From assembly GCA_000257205.1 (NCBI GenBank), contig AEZC01000162.1, positions 1 to 48,580 on the forward strand: DNA of 48,580 nt, written 5' to 3'. Below the pieces are notes generated by a model. The model was not told the DNA's origin. It was given only the letters and a program-made list of their open reading frames with translations, and ran no database searches. Made by a program: the position numbers and the translations under genes. This stretch comes from Vibrio ordalii ATCC 33509 (GTDB lineage: Bacteria > Pseudomonadota > Gammaproteobacteria > Enterobacterales > Vibrionaceae). Every line of letters begins with the position of its first letter. Position 1 is the stretch's first letter. This document shows positions 11,800 through 22,521 of this stretch, in pieces.

Positions 11800-12597
11800 T
11801 TACTTCGACTCCAAGCGCTTCACTTCATTCCACATAACATCCAATTCTTCGAGAGAAAAATCGGTCAAGGTTTTGTGCTGACGTGCCACCAGCATCTCAA
11901 TGCCTTTAAATCGACGTGAAAACTTTCGATTTGCTTTATTTAACGCCACCTCTGGATCAATTTTTAAGTGCCGAGCAAAGTTAACGGTGGCAAATAATAG
12001 ATCGCCCATTTCATCCTCTACTCGAACCGGATCAGGGTTGATTTGCAACGCCTCTTCCATCACTTCTTCGATCTCTTCTTGAACTTTATCAACCACTGGG
12101 CCGATAGAATCCCAATCAAAGCCATATTGGGCACACTTTTTTTGAATCTTTGTAGCACGTAAAAGAGACGGAAAAGCGCGTGGTATTGAGTCTAGAATAC
12201 TTTGATCTTTTTTTCCTGCTTGTGCCTTTTCTTTGGCTTTTTCAGCTTCCCAATTGGCGTTGATTTGCGCTTCATCCTCAAACTTAGCACTCGCAAAAAC
12301 ATGAGGATGGCGGCGCGTAAGTTTTTCATTCACCGTTTCAACAACTTGCGAGAAATCAAACAACCCTTGCTCTTTCGCCATTTGACTATAAAAAATAACT
12401 TGAAACAGCAAGTCACCCAATTCTTCTTTGAGATTAGGCCAATCTTGGTTGTGGATCGCTTCCACCACTTCATAGGTCTCTTCGATTGTGTAAGGAACAA
12501 CCGTGTCAAAAGTTTGCTTGATATCCCAAGGACAACCTGTTTTTGGGTCACGCAACTGTGCCATGATCTGTTCCAGTTGTTCGATTGGGTGGCTCAT
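11800..12597 (-). CDS. mazG: Nucleoside triphosphate pyrophosphohydrolase MazG
   Basis: Cytoplasmic all-alpha NTP pyrophosphatase that removes (d)NTPs and in E. coli is linked to ppGpp levels under starvation. The 265-residue protein has two tandem MazG domains. The first contains [16 protein letters not shown] and [18 protein letters not shown] (the ExxE...ExxD metal motif); the second contains [11 protein letters not shown] and [18 protein letters not shown]. This is the normal full-length, two-domain form. It lies downstream of relA on the same strand, as in E. coli where relA, mazEF and mazG cluster. Here no mazEF toxin-antitoxin genes lie between relA and mazG. Confidence 0.95.
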   Translation of the reverse strand: MSHPIEQLEQIMAQLRDPKTGCPWDIKQTFDTVVPYTIEETYEVVEAIHNQDWPNLKEELGDLLFQVIFYSQMAKEQGLFDFSQVVETVNEKLTRRHPHVFASAKFEDEAQINANWEAEKAKEKAQAGKKDQSILDSIPRAFPSLLRATKIQKKCAQYGFDWDSIGPVVDKVQEEIEEVMEEALQINPDPVRVEDEMGDLLFATVNFARHLKIDPEVALNKANRKFSRRFKGIEMLVARQHKTLTDFSLEELDVMWNEVKRLESK

Positions 12598-12627
12598 TTA
12601 TCCGCTCCTTACATCAATATTTAAAAT

Positions 12628-12661
12628 AAAAAAGCGAGCAGTCATTGCCACTCGCCTTTGA
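12628..12661 (-). terminator. Probable relA terminator
   Basis: On the minus strand, GGCGAG pairs with CTCGC around a 12-base loop. It is followed directly by TTTTTTATTTTAA (plus-strand 12620-12634). It lies about 70 bases past the relA stop and ahead of mazG. Confidence 0.55.
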
Positions 12662-12731
12662 AAACCTAAGGCGCTTGCGTCGCGATTTAATTGCGATTCA
12701 CGCCAATAAGAGTGTTACTGTGATATGAAAT

Positions 12732-14954
12732 TTAGCCTAGGCGTTTCACCAGCATGACATCTTTGATCTGTTCTACTCGCATTGATACTCGTGACAGCGC
12801 TTCGATGTTGCTCACTTCAAGATCAAAATCCATGATAATCAACTGTCTTTTGTAGTCGCTACGACTTTTCATGCTGATGACTTTCACTTTCTCATTCGCC
12901 AGCAGGGTGGTGATGTCTTTGAGTAACCCACCTCGCTCCATCGCTTCAACGCGCAAAGTCAAAATATAGGTTCCAACAAACCCACGCCCCCAAACGGTAT
13001 CAATGATGCGTTCAGGTGCGTGATGGCTCAGCTCTTCTAGCTGTTCACAGTCACTGCGATGGACTGAAATACCACGCCCTTGAGTAATGTAACCTTTGAT
13101 CTCATCACCCGGGATAGGTTGGCAACAGCGCGCTAGGTGTGTCATGAGGTTATCTACCCCTTCCACCACAACGGCATCTTTGTGCGCTCGATGTGGCTGA
13201 GCTGGACGAGTTTGCGCATCTTGCAATTTTTGCAGTGCTTGTTGATCTTCTTGCTCAGCGGTCGGCTTATTCACCAAGGCATTGATGTGATTGACAATTT
13301 GGTTGATTCGCAAATCACCACTGCCAATGCCGACGTACAGCTCGTCAGGCGTATTGACGTTAAAACGTTTGAGCGCGTATTTATCGGCATCTTTTAACGT
13401 AGCACCGATTTTGGCTAATTCTGATTCGAGGATCTCTCGTCCGGCTTCAAGGTTTTTCTCGCGGCCTTGTTTACGGAACCAAGCGTTAATCTTGGCGCGC
13501 GCACGGCCTGAATGGACAAACCCCGTTGCTGGATTTAGCCAATCACGCGACGGATTCGGCTCTTTCTGGGTGATAATTTCGACTTGATCACCCATAGATA
13601 ATTTATGAGTAAATGGAACAATACGACCCGCGACTTTGGCACCGATACAGCGATGCCCCACTTCAGAGTGAATATGGTAGGCAAAATCGAGCGGCGTGGC
13701 TCCCATGGGTAAATCAACCACATCACCACGAGGTGTAAAGGCGTAAACGCGATCATCAAACACCTGGCTACGCAGCTCGTCGATCATCTCACCCGAATCA
13801 GACATCTCTTCTTGCCAATCAAGAAGCTTACGCAACCAAGTAATTTTCTCATCGTAACCACTACGGGCAACCGTTGCGCCCTCTTTATATTTCCAGTGCG
13901 CGGCAACCCCAAGTTCAGACTCTTCATGCATCTGCTTAGTACGAATTTGAATTTCGATGGTTTTGCCTTCTGGCCCTAAAATCACCGTATGAATGGATTG
14001 ATATCCATTCGGTTTCGGATTAGCAACGTAATCATCAAATTCGCTAGGCAGGTGTTTGTATTTGGTATGAACAACGCCCAAGGCGGCGTAACAGTCTTGC
14101 AGTTGATCAGCAATAATGCGAACCGCACGTACATCAAACAGCTCATCGAAAGCCAAACCTTTCTTCTGCATTTTGCGCCAGATGCTATAGATGTGTTTCG
14201 GACGGCCACTCACTTCAGCATTGATATGAGAAAGCTTCATCTCGGCGCGCAGATCTTCGACAAAATCGTGAATATATTGTTCGCGCACGATGCGGCGCTC
14301 TGAAAGCTGCTTGGCAATTTGTTTATAAGTATCGGACTGCTGGTAGCGAAATGCGTAATCTTCAATTTCCCATTTGAGCTGACCAATGCCCAAGCGGTTT
14401 GCTAAAGGGGCATAGATATTGGCGCACTCTTTAGCCGCTACACGGCGAATTTCGTCAGGTTCATCTTTTACTTCACGTAAATTACAAATGCGCTCCGCTA
14501 ATTTGATCACCACGCAACGAAAATCATCCACCATCGCAAGCAGCATGCGGCGAACGTTATCCACCTGCTCTGAAGCTTCACTGCCTTGCAAGGTGACGTT
14601 TAACTGACCAAGCGCCGCCATCTCTTCGACACCATCAATCAGCTTCACTATGCCTTTACCATAGGTCTCTTCTAATACTTCACGATCAAAAAGCCCACTA
14701 CTGACGATAGGAAAGAGCTGAGCCGCGACTAAAGTGGCGCGATCCATCGATAAAGTAATCAGGATTTCGATCATTTCACGGCCGCGCCACAGCAGTAGCG
14801 GTCCTTTGGCCTGACCTTCTAATAACGTTTCACACTGACGGTATACGTCCGTCAGTTTAGAGGCTGTGCTTTTATCTTGATGTAAACTCGCAATCCATTT
14901 ATCTAGCTCAAACTGTTCGTCTGGATTCAAGTGTGCGCTTCGTACCGCAACCAT
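12732..14954 (-). CDS. relA: GTP pyrophosphokinase RelA
   Basis: Ribosome-associated (p)ppGpp synthetase that triggers the stringent response. The 740-residue protein has the RelA order: an N-terminal HD-like domain that is degenerate and lacks the HD pair of SpoT hydrolases; a synthetase domain (SGRPKHIYSIWRKMQKKG, then EFDDYVANPKPNGYQSIHT); a TGS domain (VYAFTPRGDVVDLPMGATPLDFAYHIH); a zinc-finger/CC region (HLARCCQPIPGDEIKGY); and a C-terminal ACT domain. The synthetase carries the acidic EFDD version typical of monofunctional RelA. It lies 63 bases downstream of rlmD, so the two may be co-transcribed. Confidence 0.97.
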   Translation of the reverse strand: MVAVRSAHLNPDEQFELDKWIASLHQDKSTASKLTDVYRQCETLLEGQAKGPLLLWRGREMIEILITLSMDRATLVAAQLFPIVSSGLFDREVLEETYGKGIVKLIDGVEEMAALGQLNVTLQGSEASEQVDNVRRMLLAMVDDFRCVVIKLAERICNLREVKDEPDEIRRVAAKECANIYAPLANRLGIGQLKWEIEDYAFRYQQSDTYKQIAKQLSERRIVREQYIHDFVEDLRAEMKLSHINAEVSGRPKHIYSIWRKMQKKGLAFDELFDVRAVRIIADQLQDCYAALGVVHTKYKHLPSEFDDYVANPKPNGYQSIHTVILGPEGKTIEIQIRTKQMHEESELGVAAHWKYKEGATVARSGYDEKITWLRKLLDWQEEMSDSGEMIDELRSQVFDDRVYAFTPRGDVVDLPMGATPLDFAYHIHSEVGHRCIGAKVAGRIVPFTHKLSMGDQVEIITQKEPNPSRDWLNPATGFVHSGRARAKINAWFRKQGREKNLEAGREILESELAKIGATLKDADKYALKRFNVNTPDELYVGIGSGDLRINQIVNHINALVNKPTAEQEDQQALQKLQDAQTRPAQPHRAHKDAVVVEGVDNLMTHLARCCQPIPGDEIKGYITQGRGISVHRSDCEQLEELSHHAPERIIDTVWGRGFVGTYILTLRVEAMERGGLLKDITTLLANEKVKVISMKSRSDYKRQLIIMDFDLEVSNIEALSRVSMRVEQIKDVMLVKRLG

Positions 14955-15017
14955 CTGATTCGTCCTAGTTTTATAGTTTGTGGTATTCGACTAACGCCAA
15001 CTGGGTTAGTTCTCTGT

Positions 15018-16340
15018 CTACCGACTTTTTACAAATAGCGCCATCGATTCTAAATGACTGGTGTGTGGAAACATATCCAACATGCCAAGTTTTACCAACT
15101 TATAACCTTGGCTGAGTAAACTTTGACTGTCTCTTGCCAGTGTCGCCGGGTTACAAGAAACGTACACCACGCGCTGAGCGCCGAGCTTAGCCAATTGGTC
15201 GACAATGCCTGCCGCCCCGGCTCGCGCTGGGTCGAGTAGTACTTTAGCAAATTTTTGCTTTGCCCACGCTTGCGTTGACATATCTTGTTCCAAATTTGCT
15301 TGGTAGAACGTGATATTGTCGATTTGATTACGCTGAGCGTTTTGTGTCGCTTGCTCAACCATCTCGTCCACACCTTCAATGCCCACCACCGATTGAGCGT
15401 ATTGGGCCATCGGCAAACTAAAGTTCCCTACGCCACAAAATAGGTCCAACACTCGATCATCCTCAGTCAAGGCTAACCATTCCAATGCTTGAGCCACCAT
15501 TTTTTGGTTTATTTGGCGATTGACTTGAATAAAGTTGGAGGGCAAAAATTCGATAACGGATCCGGTTTCACGGTAGCTTGCCATCTCTCCGTGAAGACGT
15601 TCGAGCTGATCGCTTTCTGGCATCACATACAAAGTGAGATGATGCCGCTGAGCAAACGCCAGCAGCGCCGCGTGATCTTCACTTGGCAGCGGCTGAAGAT
15701 GGCGCAACACCATCACAGCGCCTTGATCACCCAGCACCAATTCAACATGGCCAATCGCTTGCTGAGATTTAAATTGCGTTAACAGCGCTTGGATAGGTGT
15801 AAGTAGCGTGTTGAGTGGTGGTTCTAGCACTGGGCAGTCCGTCACGTTAACGATTTGCTTGCTCTGCTTTTTACGAAAGCCAAATTGCAGCTGTTGCTGC
15901 TTTTTGTCCCACAACACGCTGATGCGGGCGCGACGGCGATAGCCTTTATCGGCGCAACTTATTGCGGGGCTCAAGGCCAACGTTTGTCCGGCGAATTTAC
16001 TCATCAATTGCGAAAGCGTTTGCTCTTTGTGCGCGACCTGCGCACTGTGCTCTAAATGCTGCAGATCGCAACCACCACATTGAGCGTAATGGCGACAAAA
16101 TGGCGTCACGCGTTGTTCACTGGCCGTTAAGACTTTAATCAACTGACCGCGAGAGTATTTACTTTTGCTTTCAGTTAGCTGCATCAGCACTTGCTCACCG
16201 GGCAGTGCGCCATCAACAAAAAGCAGTTTATTGTGTTGATAAGCGATACCAGAACCTTGATGATCAAGACGTTCAATCAATACCGTTTGATGTTTTGTTT
16301 CTAATTGCGCTTTCTTTTTCGGTTGGAAAAAACGTGCCAT
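15018..16340 (-). CDS. rlmD: 23S rRNA (uracil-1939 C5) methyltransferase RlmD
   Basis: SAM-dependent RNA methyltransferase acting on U1939 of 23S rRNA. The 440-residue protein has an N-terminal TRAM domain (about residues 15-75) and an iron-sulfur cluster motif [14 protein letters not shown] near residue 82. The SAM site [15 protein letters not shown] and the catalytic-cysteine motif [13 protein letters not shown] are present. It fits RlmD (formerly RumA) better than RlmC or TrmA because of its length, the TRAM domain and its position next to relA and barA, as in E. coli. It diverges from barA across 183 bases. Confidence 0.94.
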   Translation of the reverse strand: MARFFQPKKKAQLETKHQTVLIERLDHQGSGIAYQHNKLLFVDGALPGEQVLMQLTESKSKYSRGQLIKVLTASEQRVTPFCRHYAQCGGCDLQHLEHSAQVAHKEQTLSQLMSKFAGQTLALSPAISCADKGYRRRARISVLWDKKQQQLQFGFRKKQSKQIVNVTDCPVLEPPLNTLLTPIQALLTQFKSQQAIGHVELVLGDQGAVMVLRHLQPLPSEDHAALLAFAQRHHLTLYVMPESDQLERLHGEMASYRETGSVIEFLPSNFIQVNRQINQKMVAQALEWLALTEDDRVLDLFCGVGNFSLPMAQYAQSVVGIEGVDEMVEQATQNAQRNQIDNITFYQANLEQDMSTQAWAKQKFAKVLLDPARAGAAGIVDQLAKLGAQRVVYVSCNPATLARDSQSLLSQGYKLVKLGMLDMFPHTSHLESMALFVKSR

Positions 16341-16523
16341 GCTCTGTGCCTAAGTAAAATTAAATCGATGTTTTTTGCCCTAGCGTCACTATTTAGTGCG
16401 GGGATGATTGTCGAACTTACTCGACTTGATTAAGCTAGCCGTCAATTAAACGATTTTCGTACAGGCTTGCTCATCAAATTGCGGGCTATTTTCCCATATC
16501 CACACCACGATGTTTAGACAATA

Positions 16524-19301
16524 ATGACCAGATATGGCTTACGCGCGCGCGTTATTACTTTAACCTTAGCTCCAACCTTAATTATCGGCTTGTTGCTCAG
16601 TGCTTTTTTCTCATTCAATCGCTACCATGATCTGGAAAAACAGGTGATCAATGCGGGGGCGAGCATCATCGAGCCCTTGGCCATTGCCAGTGAAGACGCC
16701 TTAAAAAACCAAAGCCGTGAGTCGGTACGCCGCATTATCAGCTACGCGCATCGGAAGAACTCTAAATTTGTCCGCAGTATTGCGGTGTTTGACGCCAACC
16801 ACGAACTGTTTGTCACCTCGAATTTTCACCCTAACTTTGAAAGCTTAACTTATCCAAAAGAAAAGCCCATTCCGATTTTAAGCAGCTCAAATCTCACCGA
16901 GAACACTTTAATACTGCGCACGCCAATTTTGGCTGAAAACCGTCTAACCGAAGGCATAAATGCCAATACATCAACGCCTGCGCTCGGCTATATCGCGATA
17001 GAGTTGGATCTCTCTTCATTGCGTTTACAACAGTATCAAGAGGTCTTTTCCGCCTTTTTAGTGCTTGCGCTTGGGCTCGGTTTATCGGGGATGTTCGCAT
17101 TCCGACTCCTGCACGATGTGACTCGCCCTATCTCACACATGAAAAACATGGTGGATAGAATTCGTCGCGGCCACCTTGATGTGCGGATCGAAGGCAAAAT
17201 GCACGGTGAGTTAGATTCGCTCAAAAAAGGGATCAACGCGATGGCGGTATCGCTATCGGAATATCACGTCGAAATGCAGCACAGTATCGACCAAGCCACC
17301 TCGGATTTGCGAGAAACCTTAGAGCAGTTAGAAATCCAAAACGTTGAATTGGACATTGCCAAGAAACGCGCCCAAGAAGCCGCGCGCATAAAATCAGAAT
17401 TTCTTGCCAACATGTCCCATGAGCTACGCACGCCGCTTAATGGTGTTATTGGCTTCACCCGCCAAATGCTCAAAACCCAGTTGACGAATAGCCAAGCGGA
17501 TTACTTACAAACCATTGAAAAATCGGCCAATAACTTATTGAACATCATCAATGACATTTTGGATTTCTCCAAGCTAGAAGCGGGTAAGTTAGCGCTGGAA
17601 AATATTCCGTTCGAGTTTCAAGAAAGTTTGGAAGAGGTGGTTAACCTCCAAGCGATCAGTGCGCATGAAAAAGGATTGGAAATCACCCTTAAAGTGGATC
17701 AAAAAATCCCAGCAGGCTTGGTAGGTGATCCACTTCGTATCCAGCAAGTGTTGACCAACCTTGTCGGTAACTCGATTAAGTTCACCGAACGTGGCAACAT
17801 CGACATCAGTGTTGAATTGCGCTCACAACGCGACAATGTGGTTGAGCTGCAATTTATGGTACGCGACACCGGCATTGGTATTTCAGAGCGCCAACAAGCA
17901 CAGCTGTTCCAAGCCTTTAGCCAAGCCGATGCCAGTATTTCTCGTCGCTACGGCGGCACTGGGCTTGGTTTGGTTATTACTCAAAAATTGGTCAACCATA
18001 TGGGCGGCGAAATTAGCCTAACCAGCCGCCTTCACCAAGGTTCCACCTTCTGGTTTACGCTGCGTCTCAATACCACTGAAATGCCGATGAGTGACTGGCT
18101 TGACCCACATATTTTGAGCAATAAACAGCTGTTGCTCGTTGAACCCAATATGCAAGCGGCCTCTATCGTTCAGCAAATGTTGGTGCAGGCAGGGTTAACC
18201 GTCACATATCGAGCTGTAATGCCAGAAGAAACAGATCGCTTCGATTATGTACTGCTTAATTTAGCCCCAAGTAGAGAGACTGATTTGAATTTGGTTGAGC
18301 AGTGGGTCACAAAGGCTATTCAGCTTGCTGACAACGTGATTATCGGTACACCAAGTACCGAGCTCGCACTATCCGATTATTTAATGCAGCATCATCCAGT
18401 GCAGTGCATTACCAAGCCACTGTCGCGTAAAAAATTGCTGCAACTGTTAATCGCGCACCAACCTGTACAGACTGCCATTCAAGATCTACCGATCACACTC
18501 GATACATTACCCCTGAAAGTAATGGCGGTGGATGATAACCCTGCCAACCTCAAATTGATCATGGCCCTGCTGCAAGAACGTGTTGAAACCGTCATTGCCT
18601 GTACCAACGGTCAAGAAGCGGTCGAACAAGCAAGCCGCCAGAAATTTGATATGATTTTGATGGACATCCAAATGCCACAGATGGACGGAGTCACCGCTTG
18701 CCAAGAAATTAAGAAAACGGAGCTCAATCACCAAACGCCCGTGATTGCGGTAACAGCTCACGCGATGATAGGAGAGCGCGATCGTCTACTGAAAGCAGGA
18801 ATGGATGATTACCTCACCAAGCCGATCGAAGAGCACATCTTGCAGCAAGTGTTAGCACACTGGAACCCCTACGCCAACCGTGAACAATTGGAAAAATTAC
18901 AACTCACAGAACAAGTCATACCGCCATCATCACAGGAAGCTGAGCAGCCTAACCATACCATTATCATTGACTGGCAAAGTGCACTCAAACAATCGGCCAA
19001 CAAGGAAGATTTGGCCAAAGAGCTGCTACAGATGCTAGTTGATTCGATTCCACAGGTGAACCAAGTCGTCAGTATGGCGTTGGAAGACGATGAATACCCT
19101 ACACAAGATCTACTGCACCATATTCATAAACTGCACGGCAGTTGCTCATACAGTAGCGTACCCCGCTTGAAAAAAGTGTGCGCGGCGCTCGAACAGGCAT
19201 TGCGATCGGGCAAATCTATCAGCGATGTCGAACCGGAATTATTCGAGCTACAAGATGAGATGGACAAAGTGATCATCACCGCTAAACCGTATTTATCCTA
19301 G
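16524..19301 (+). CDS. barA: Hybrid sensor histidine kinase BarA (VarS)
   Basis: Membrane tripartite kinase that signals through a UvrY/VarA-type regulator to the CsrA small RNAs, controlling carbon use and virulence traits. The 925-residue order is: N-terminal membrane helix (ITLTLAPTLIIGLLLSAFF); periplasmic sensor (about 30-170); second helix (FSAFLVLALGLGLSGMFAF); HAMP domain; dimerisation/H-box NMSHELRTPLNGVIGF with His299; ATPase domain (GGTGLGLVITQKLV); a degenerate receiver; a true receiver with Asp714 in LMDIQMPQMDG; and an Hpt domain with His871 in HKLHGSCSYS. All phosphorelay residues are intact. The partner regulator is not in the window. Confidence 0.95.
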   Translation: MTRYGLRARVITLTLAPTLIIGLLLSAFFSFNRYHDLEKQVINAGASIIEPLAIASEDALKNQSRESVRRIISYAHRKNSKFVRSIAVFDANHELFVTSNFHPNFESLTYPKEKPIPILSSSNLTENTLILRTPILAENRLTEGINANTSTPALGYIAIELDLSSLRLQQYQEVFSAFLVLALGLGLSGMFAFRLLHDVTRPISHMKNMVDRIRRGHLDVRIEGKMHGELDSLKKGINAMAVSLSEYHVEMQHSIDQATSDLRETLEQLEIQNVELDIAKKRAQEAARIKSEFLANMSHELRTPLNGVIGFTRQMLKTQLTNSQADYLQTIEKSANNLLNIINDILDFSKLEAGKLALENIPFEFQESLEEVVNLQAISAHEKGLEITLKVDQKIPAGLVGDPLRIQQVLTNLVGNSIKFTERGNIDISVELRSQRDNVVELQFMVRDTGIGISERQQAQLFQAFSQADASISRRYGGTGLGLVITQKLVNHMGGEISLTSRLHQGSTFWFTLRLNTTEMPMSDWLDPHILSNKQLLLVEPNMQAASIVQQMLVQAGLTVTYRAVMPEETDRFDYVLLNLAPSRETDLNLVEQWVTKAIQLADNVIIGTPSTELALSDYLMQHHPVQCITKPLSRKKLLQLLIAHQPVQTAIQDLPITLDTLPLKVMAVDDNPANLKLIMALLQERVETVIACTNGQEAVEQASRQKFDMILMDIQMPQMDGVTACQEIKKTELNHQTPVIAVTAHAMIGERDRLLKAGMDDYLTKPIEEHILQQVLAHWNPYANREQLEKLQLTEQVIPPSSQEAEQPNHTIIIDWQSALKQSANKEDLAKELLQMLVDSIPQVNQVVSMALEDDEYPTQDLLHHIHKLHGSCSYSSVPRLKKVCAALEQALRSGKSISDVEPELFELQDEMDKVIITAKPYLS

Positions 19302-19457
19302 CACTCTGTTAATAGGATAGGGATACATCTTCTCGCAGATGAAACCATAAGAAAGATCACGCGCAATATTTGCTAACCCTTGTATACTTTTATCACTGAT
19401 ATTTTAAGCGTATCTTACTGTTGGTTATCAGTTCTAAACCTATCACAAGGAGTCCGT

Positions 19458-21119
19458 ATGGCTGAATTGATTGAACAATCGATTTTCATCGAAATATCAC
19501 TGTTACTGCTTGTTGCAACCCTACTCGGTTTCATCGGTATTTTACTCAAGCAACCCTTGATTGTTAGTTTTATTGGTGTAGGGCTACTTGTTGGCCCATC
19601 CGGCCTTGACCTAGTCCATTCACAAGAACAAATTGACCTACTCTCTGAGCTAGGGATTGCCGTATTACTCTTCCTTGTTGGTATTAAACTCGATATAAAA
19701 CTGATCCGTTCTCTTGGTGGTGTCTCTGTCTTAACTGGCTTAGGCCAAGTTGCCTTTACCTCTATTGTTGGCTACGGTCTAGGCTTGCTATTAGGTCTTG
19801 ATCATATGACAAGCCTTTATGTCGCTATCGCACTGACCTTTTCATCAACCATTATTATTGTGAAACTACTCTCTGATAAGCGAGAAATTGACTCACTGCA
19901 CGGCCAAATAGCCTTAGGCTTTCTCATTGTTCAAGATTTAGTCGTCGTGATTGCTATGGTTGCCCTTTCTACAATAGGCATCGGTGCCTCAGAGCAGAAT
20001 CCAAACGCCCTAATCAATGTCATTCTCTCTGCCATCTTTGCAGTCTCATTTGTGGCTTTTTTTGTGCGTTACATCGCGACCCCCCTTGTCGGTAAGTTGG
20101 CTAAAACTCCGGAACTGCTGCTCATTTTTGCAGTCACACAAACCGCATTGTTTGCCACGGTTGGCGAGATTATGGGGTTAGGCAAAGAAGTAGGAGGGTT
20201 ATTAGCTGGTATCTCCTTAGCATCAACCCCCTATAGAGAAACCATTGCTTCACGATTGGGACCATTGAGAGATTTTCTACTACTATTCTTTTTTGTCGCT
20301 TTGGGCTCTCACCTTGATTTATCCTCTTTAGGTGACAATCTCACTAACGCAGCGGTATTTTCTCTCTTCGTACTGATTGGAAACCCACTGATTGTTTTGA
20401 TCATTATGGGCTTACTCGGCTATAGAAAGCGTACTGGTTTTCTTGCTGGATTGACTGTTGCTCAAATAAGCGAATTTTCACTGATTTTTATTGCGATGGG
20501 TGTATCGATTGGTCATGTACAATCGCAAGCCTTAGGCTTAGTTACCATGGTCGGAATTGTGACTATTGCCGCATCAACTTATATGATCACCTATTCTCAT
20601 CATCTTTATGCTTTATGTGAACCTATGCTTGGCATTTTTGAGCGAAAAAAAACCTCAAGAGAGAGCGTAACCCCAGATCAACCTACAAATTCATATTCAA
20701 TCATTATCTTTGGCTTAGGACGTTTTGGAACCGCCCTCGGTACACGTTTAAAAAATAAAAATCAAACAATACTTGGTATCGACTTTAATCCTGACGCGGT
20801 AAAAAAATGGCAACAGCTAGGAATCGATGCCCATTATGGCGATGCGACCGATGCAGAGTTCATTTCTGAGCTCCCCATTCGTAATGCTGAGTGGATTATT
20901 GCAACCTATCCGCCTCACTTAACTGGCCTTAGCTATGAAGATGCTCGAGTCACTTTAATTCAGCTATGCCGTTCCTACGGTTTTAAAGGCAAGTTGGCGT
21001 TTACCTCTCATACACCTCAAGACACTCAATACTTGAAAGATGAGGGTGTTAGCATCGTCCTAGAACCTTTTCAAGATGCTTCAGATATAAGTGTTGAAAA
21101 ACTTCTGGAAACACAATAG
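19458..21119 (+). CDS. CPA2-family cation:proton antiporter with C-terminal TrkA-N (RCK) domain
   Basis: Inner-membrane transporter of the KefB/Kch-like CPA2 family, likely exchanging K+ or Na+ for protons. About 385 residues of N-terminal membrane helices (starting IEISLLLLVATLLGFIGILL) include the LLVGPSGLDLV and LFLVGIKLDIKL signatures. A cytoplasmic Rossmann TrkA-N domain follows, with its nucleotide motif GLGRFG at residue 419. The start at 19458 has an ideal AAGGAG site; the in-frame ATG at 19380 is rejected. The product is 553 aa and lacks a clear TrkA-C domain. The next gene begins at the stop codon, forming a tight two-gene unit. Substrate and gating ligand cannot be read from sequence. 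Confidence 0.87.
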   Translation: MAELIEQSIFIEISLLLLVATLLGFIGILLKQPLIVSFIGVGLLVGPSGLDLVHSQEQIDLLSELGIAVLLFLVGIKLDIKLIRSLGGVSVLTGLGQVAFTSIVGYGLGLLLGLDHMTSLYVAIALTFSSTIIIVKLLSDKREIDSLHGQIALGFLIVQDLVVVIAMVALSTIGIGASEQNPNALINVILSAIFAVSFVAFFVRYIATPLVGKLAKTPELLLIFAVTQTALFATVGEIMGLGKEVGGLLAGISLASTPYRETIASRLGPLRDFLLLFFFVALGSHLDLSSLGDNLTNAAVFSLFVLIGNPLIVLIIMGLLGYRKRTGFLAGLTVAQISEFSLIFIAMGVSIGHVQSQALGLVTMVGIVTIAASTYMITYSHHLYALCEPMLGIFERKKTSRESVTPDQPTNSYSIIIFGLGRFGTALGTRLKNKNQTILGIDFNPDAVKKWQQLGIDAHYGDATDAEFISELPIRNAEWIIATYPPHLTGLSYEDARVTLIQLCRSYGFKGKLAFTSHTPQDTQYLKDEGVSIVLEPFQDASDISVEKLLETQ

Positions 21120-21128
21120 GTGATCAAC

Positions 21129-22058
21129 ATGTATATGTTTAAGCACGCGCTGTTTGTTTATAATGATGATAGTGAGCAAGAGGCAAGTTTAGCCAACGCA
21201 TTGCAATTAGCCTCAAATTCACAGGCCAAATTAACCATCATTTATGTGCTCGAAAAAAATAATAGTGCACGAAATTTAGATGAAATCGAACACAGTATTC
21301 TCTGTTTTGAGCGAGATAAAATTGAGAGTCTTTGTAAAAAGCTCCCCTTTATCACCCCACCAAGCGTTATCCTTGCCGTTGGTAAACTTTATCTGGAAGT
21401 CATCCGTACCGTACTTGCAAGTGACATCGATCTTGTCATAAAAAAGGCCGACAATCAGCATTGGACAGACCGCTTATTCGGCAGCAACGACATTCATTTG
21501 TTGCGAAAATGCCCATGCCCGCTGCTATTAATGAAGCCAAATGATTCTATCCATTATAAAAATATCTTAGCGGCTGTCGATTTTGGCCTATTCGATAAAG
21601 AGAGTCACATTAATGATCAAATCTGTGGTTTAGCATTCAATCTTGCCATTGCAGAGTTTGCTCAACTGCATATCGCCAATGCGTGGGAAATACCTTATGC
21701 AGGATTTGCAAGCGTATGGTTAGATTCGTCTACTCATGTTGAAAACAAAATGCAGCAAGAAGAACAAGCCAGCCGTTATTCTCAGATAGACAACATCCTT
21801 AATAAGTTAGAGATCACTTTCGGTGATACATCGATTGATTATTTAAAACCCTTAGTACACCTACCAAAAGGAAATGCGGTGGAAGTGCTACCCAAATTAA
21901 TCACCTCTTTGAACATTGATTTGGTGGTAATGGGTACTTTATCAAGAACAGGGATCAGCGGAATGTTGATAGGCAATACTTCTGAAGAGATCATTAATCA
22001 ATTAAATTGTTCTATCTTAGCCGTTAAGCCAAAAGACTTCATTAGCTCTGTTGAATAA
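21129..22058 (+). CDS. Tandem universal stress protein, UspE-like
   Basis: Cytoplasmic protein of 309 residues with two Usp folds in tandem. The first half ends HLLRKCPCPLLLMKP, as in UspE, and the second carries the nucleotide-site pattern GTLSRTGISGMLIGNTSE from residue 269, also UspE-like. I start at ATG 21129, with AGGTGA 5 bases before it overlapping the antiporter stop; GTG 21120 and ATG 21135 are alternatives. Its coupling to an antiporter gene suggests that it senses stress or nucleotides to control transport, but that is inference. It may be a paralogue of the chromosomal uspE rather than that gene itself. Confidence 0.85.
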   Translation: MYMFKHALFVYNDDSEQEASLANALQLASNSQAKLTIIYVLEKNNSARNLDEIEHSILCFERDKIESLCKKLPFITPPSVILAVGKLYLEVIRTVLASDIDLVIKKADNQHWTDRLFGSNDIHLLRKCPCPLLLMKPNDSIHYKNILAAVDFGLFDKESHINDQICGLAFNLAIAEFAQLHIANAWEIPYAGFASVWLDSSTHVENKMQQEEQASRYSQIDNILNKLEITFGDTSIDYLKPLVHLPKGNAVEVLPKLITSLNIDLVVMGTLSRTGISGMLIGNTSEEIINQLNCSILAVKPKDFISSVE

Positions 22059-22131
22059 ACGCAATACGACGAGGGTTGCCTTGGCATTAACGTTAAGCAG
22101 TATATTATGGTTTGATGAGCAAACGACGGCT

Positions 22132-22512
22132 CTAGGACTCTAAAATCACCGTCGCCACCGCATAATGACGCTCATCGGAAATGGTTAGGTGAATGTGATT
22201 CACACTAGCTGCGGTAGCCAACTGCTTCGCCTTACCAGATAATGTCAGCGTGGGTTTTCCGTTGGCGTCGTTGGTTACGGTAAAATCCTGAAAGCTAACA
22301 CCATGCGCAATACCCGTACCAAGCGCTTTAGATGCCGCTTCTTTAGCGGCAAAACGTTTCGCTAAATAGCGCCCTTTTTTCTTGAGCGAATAGAACACCG
22401 CCAATTCATCTTGGGTGAGCACCCGCTCGGCAAAAGCATCACCACTGCGTGACAATGCTTTTTCTATGCGTTCAATTTCCGCAATATCAGTCCCTAAGCC
22501 GATAATCGCCAT
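22132..22512 (-). CDS. acpS: Holo-[acyl-carrier-protein] synthase
   Basis: Transfers 4'-phosphopantetheine from CoA to apo-acyl carrier protein, activating it for fatty-acid synthesis. The 126-residue length is normal. The metal-binding Asp is in [14 protein letters not shown] and the Glu in [16 protein letters not shown], and the C-terminal [18 protein letters not shown] is typical. It is last in the minus-strand rpoE-to-acpS block, 9 bases after pdxJ. Confidence 0.96.
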   Translation of the reverse strand: MAIIGLGTDIAEIERIEKALSRSGDAFAERVLTQDELAVFYSLKKKGRYLAKRFAAKEAASKALGTGIAHGVSFQDFTVTNDANGKPTLTLSGKAKQLATAASVNHIHLTISDERHYAVATVILES

Positions 22513-22521
22513 CGGTAGACC

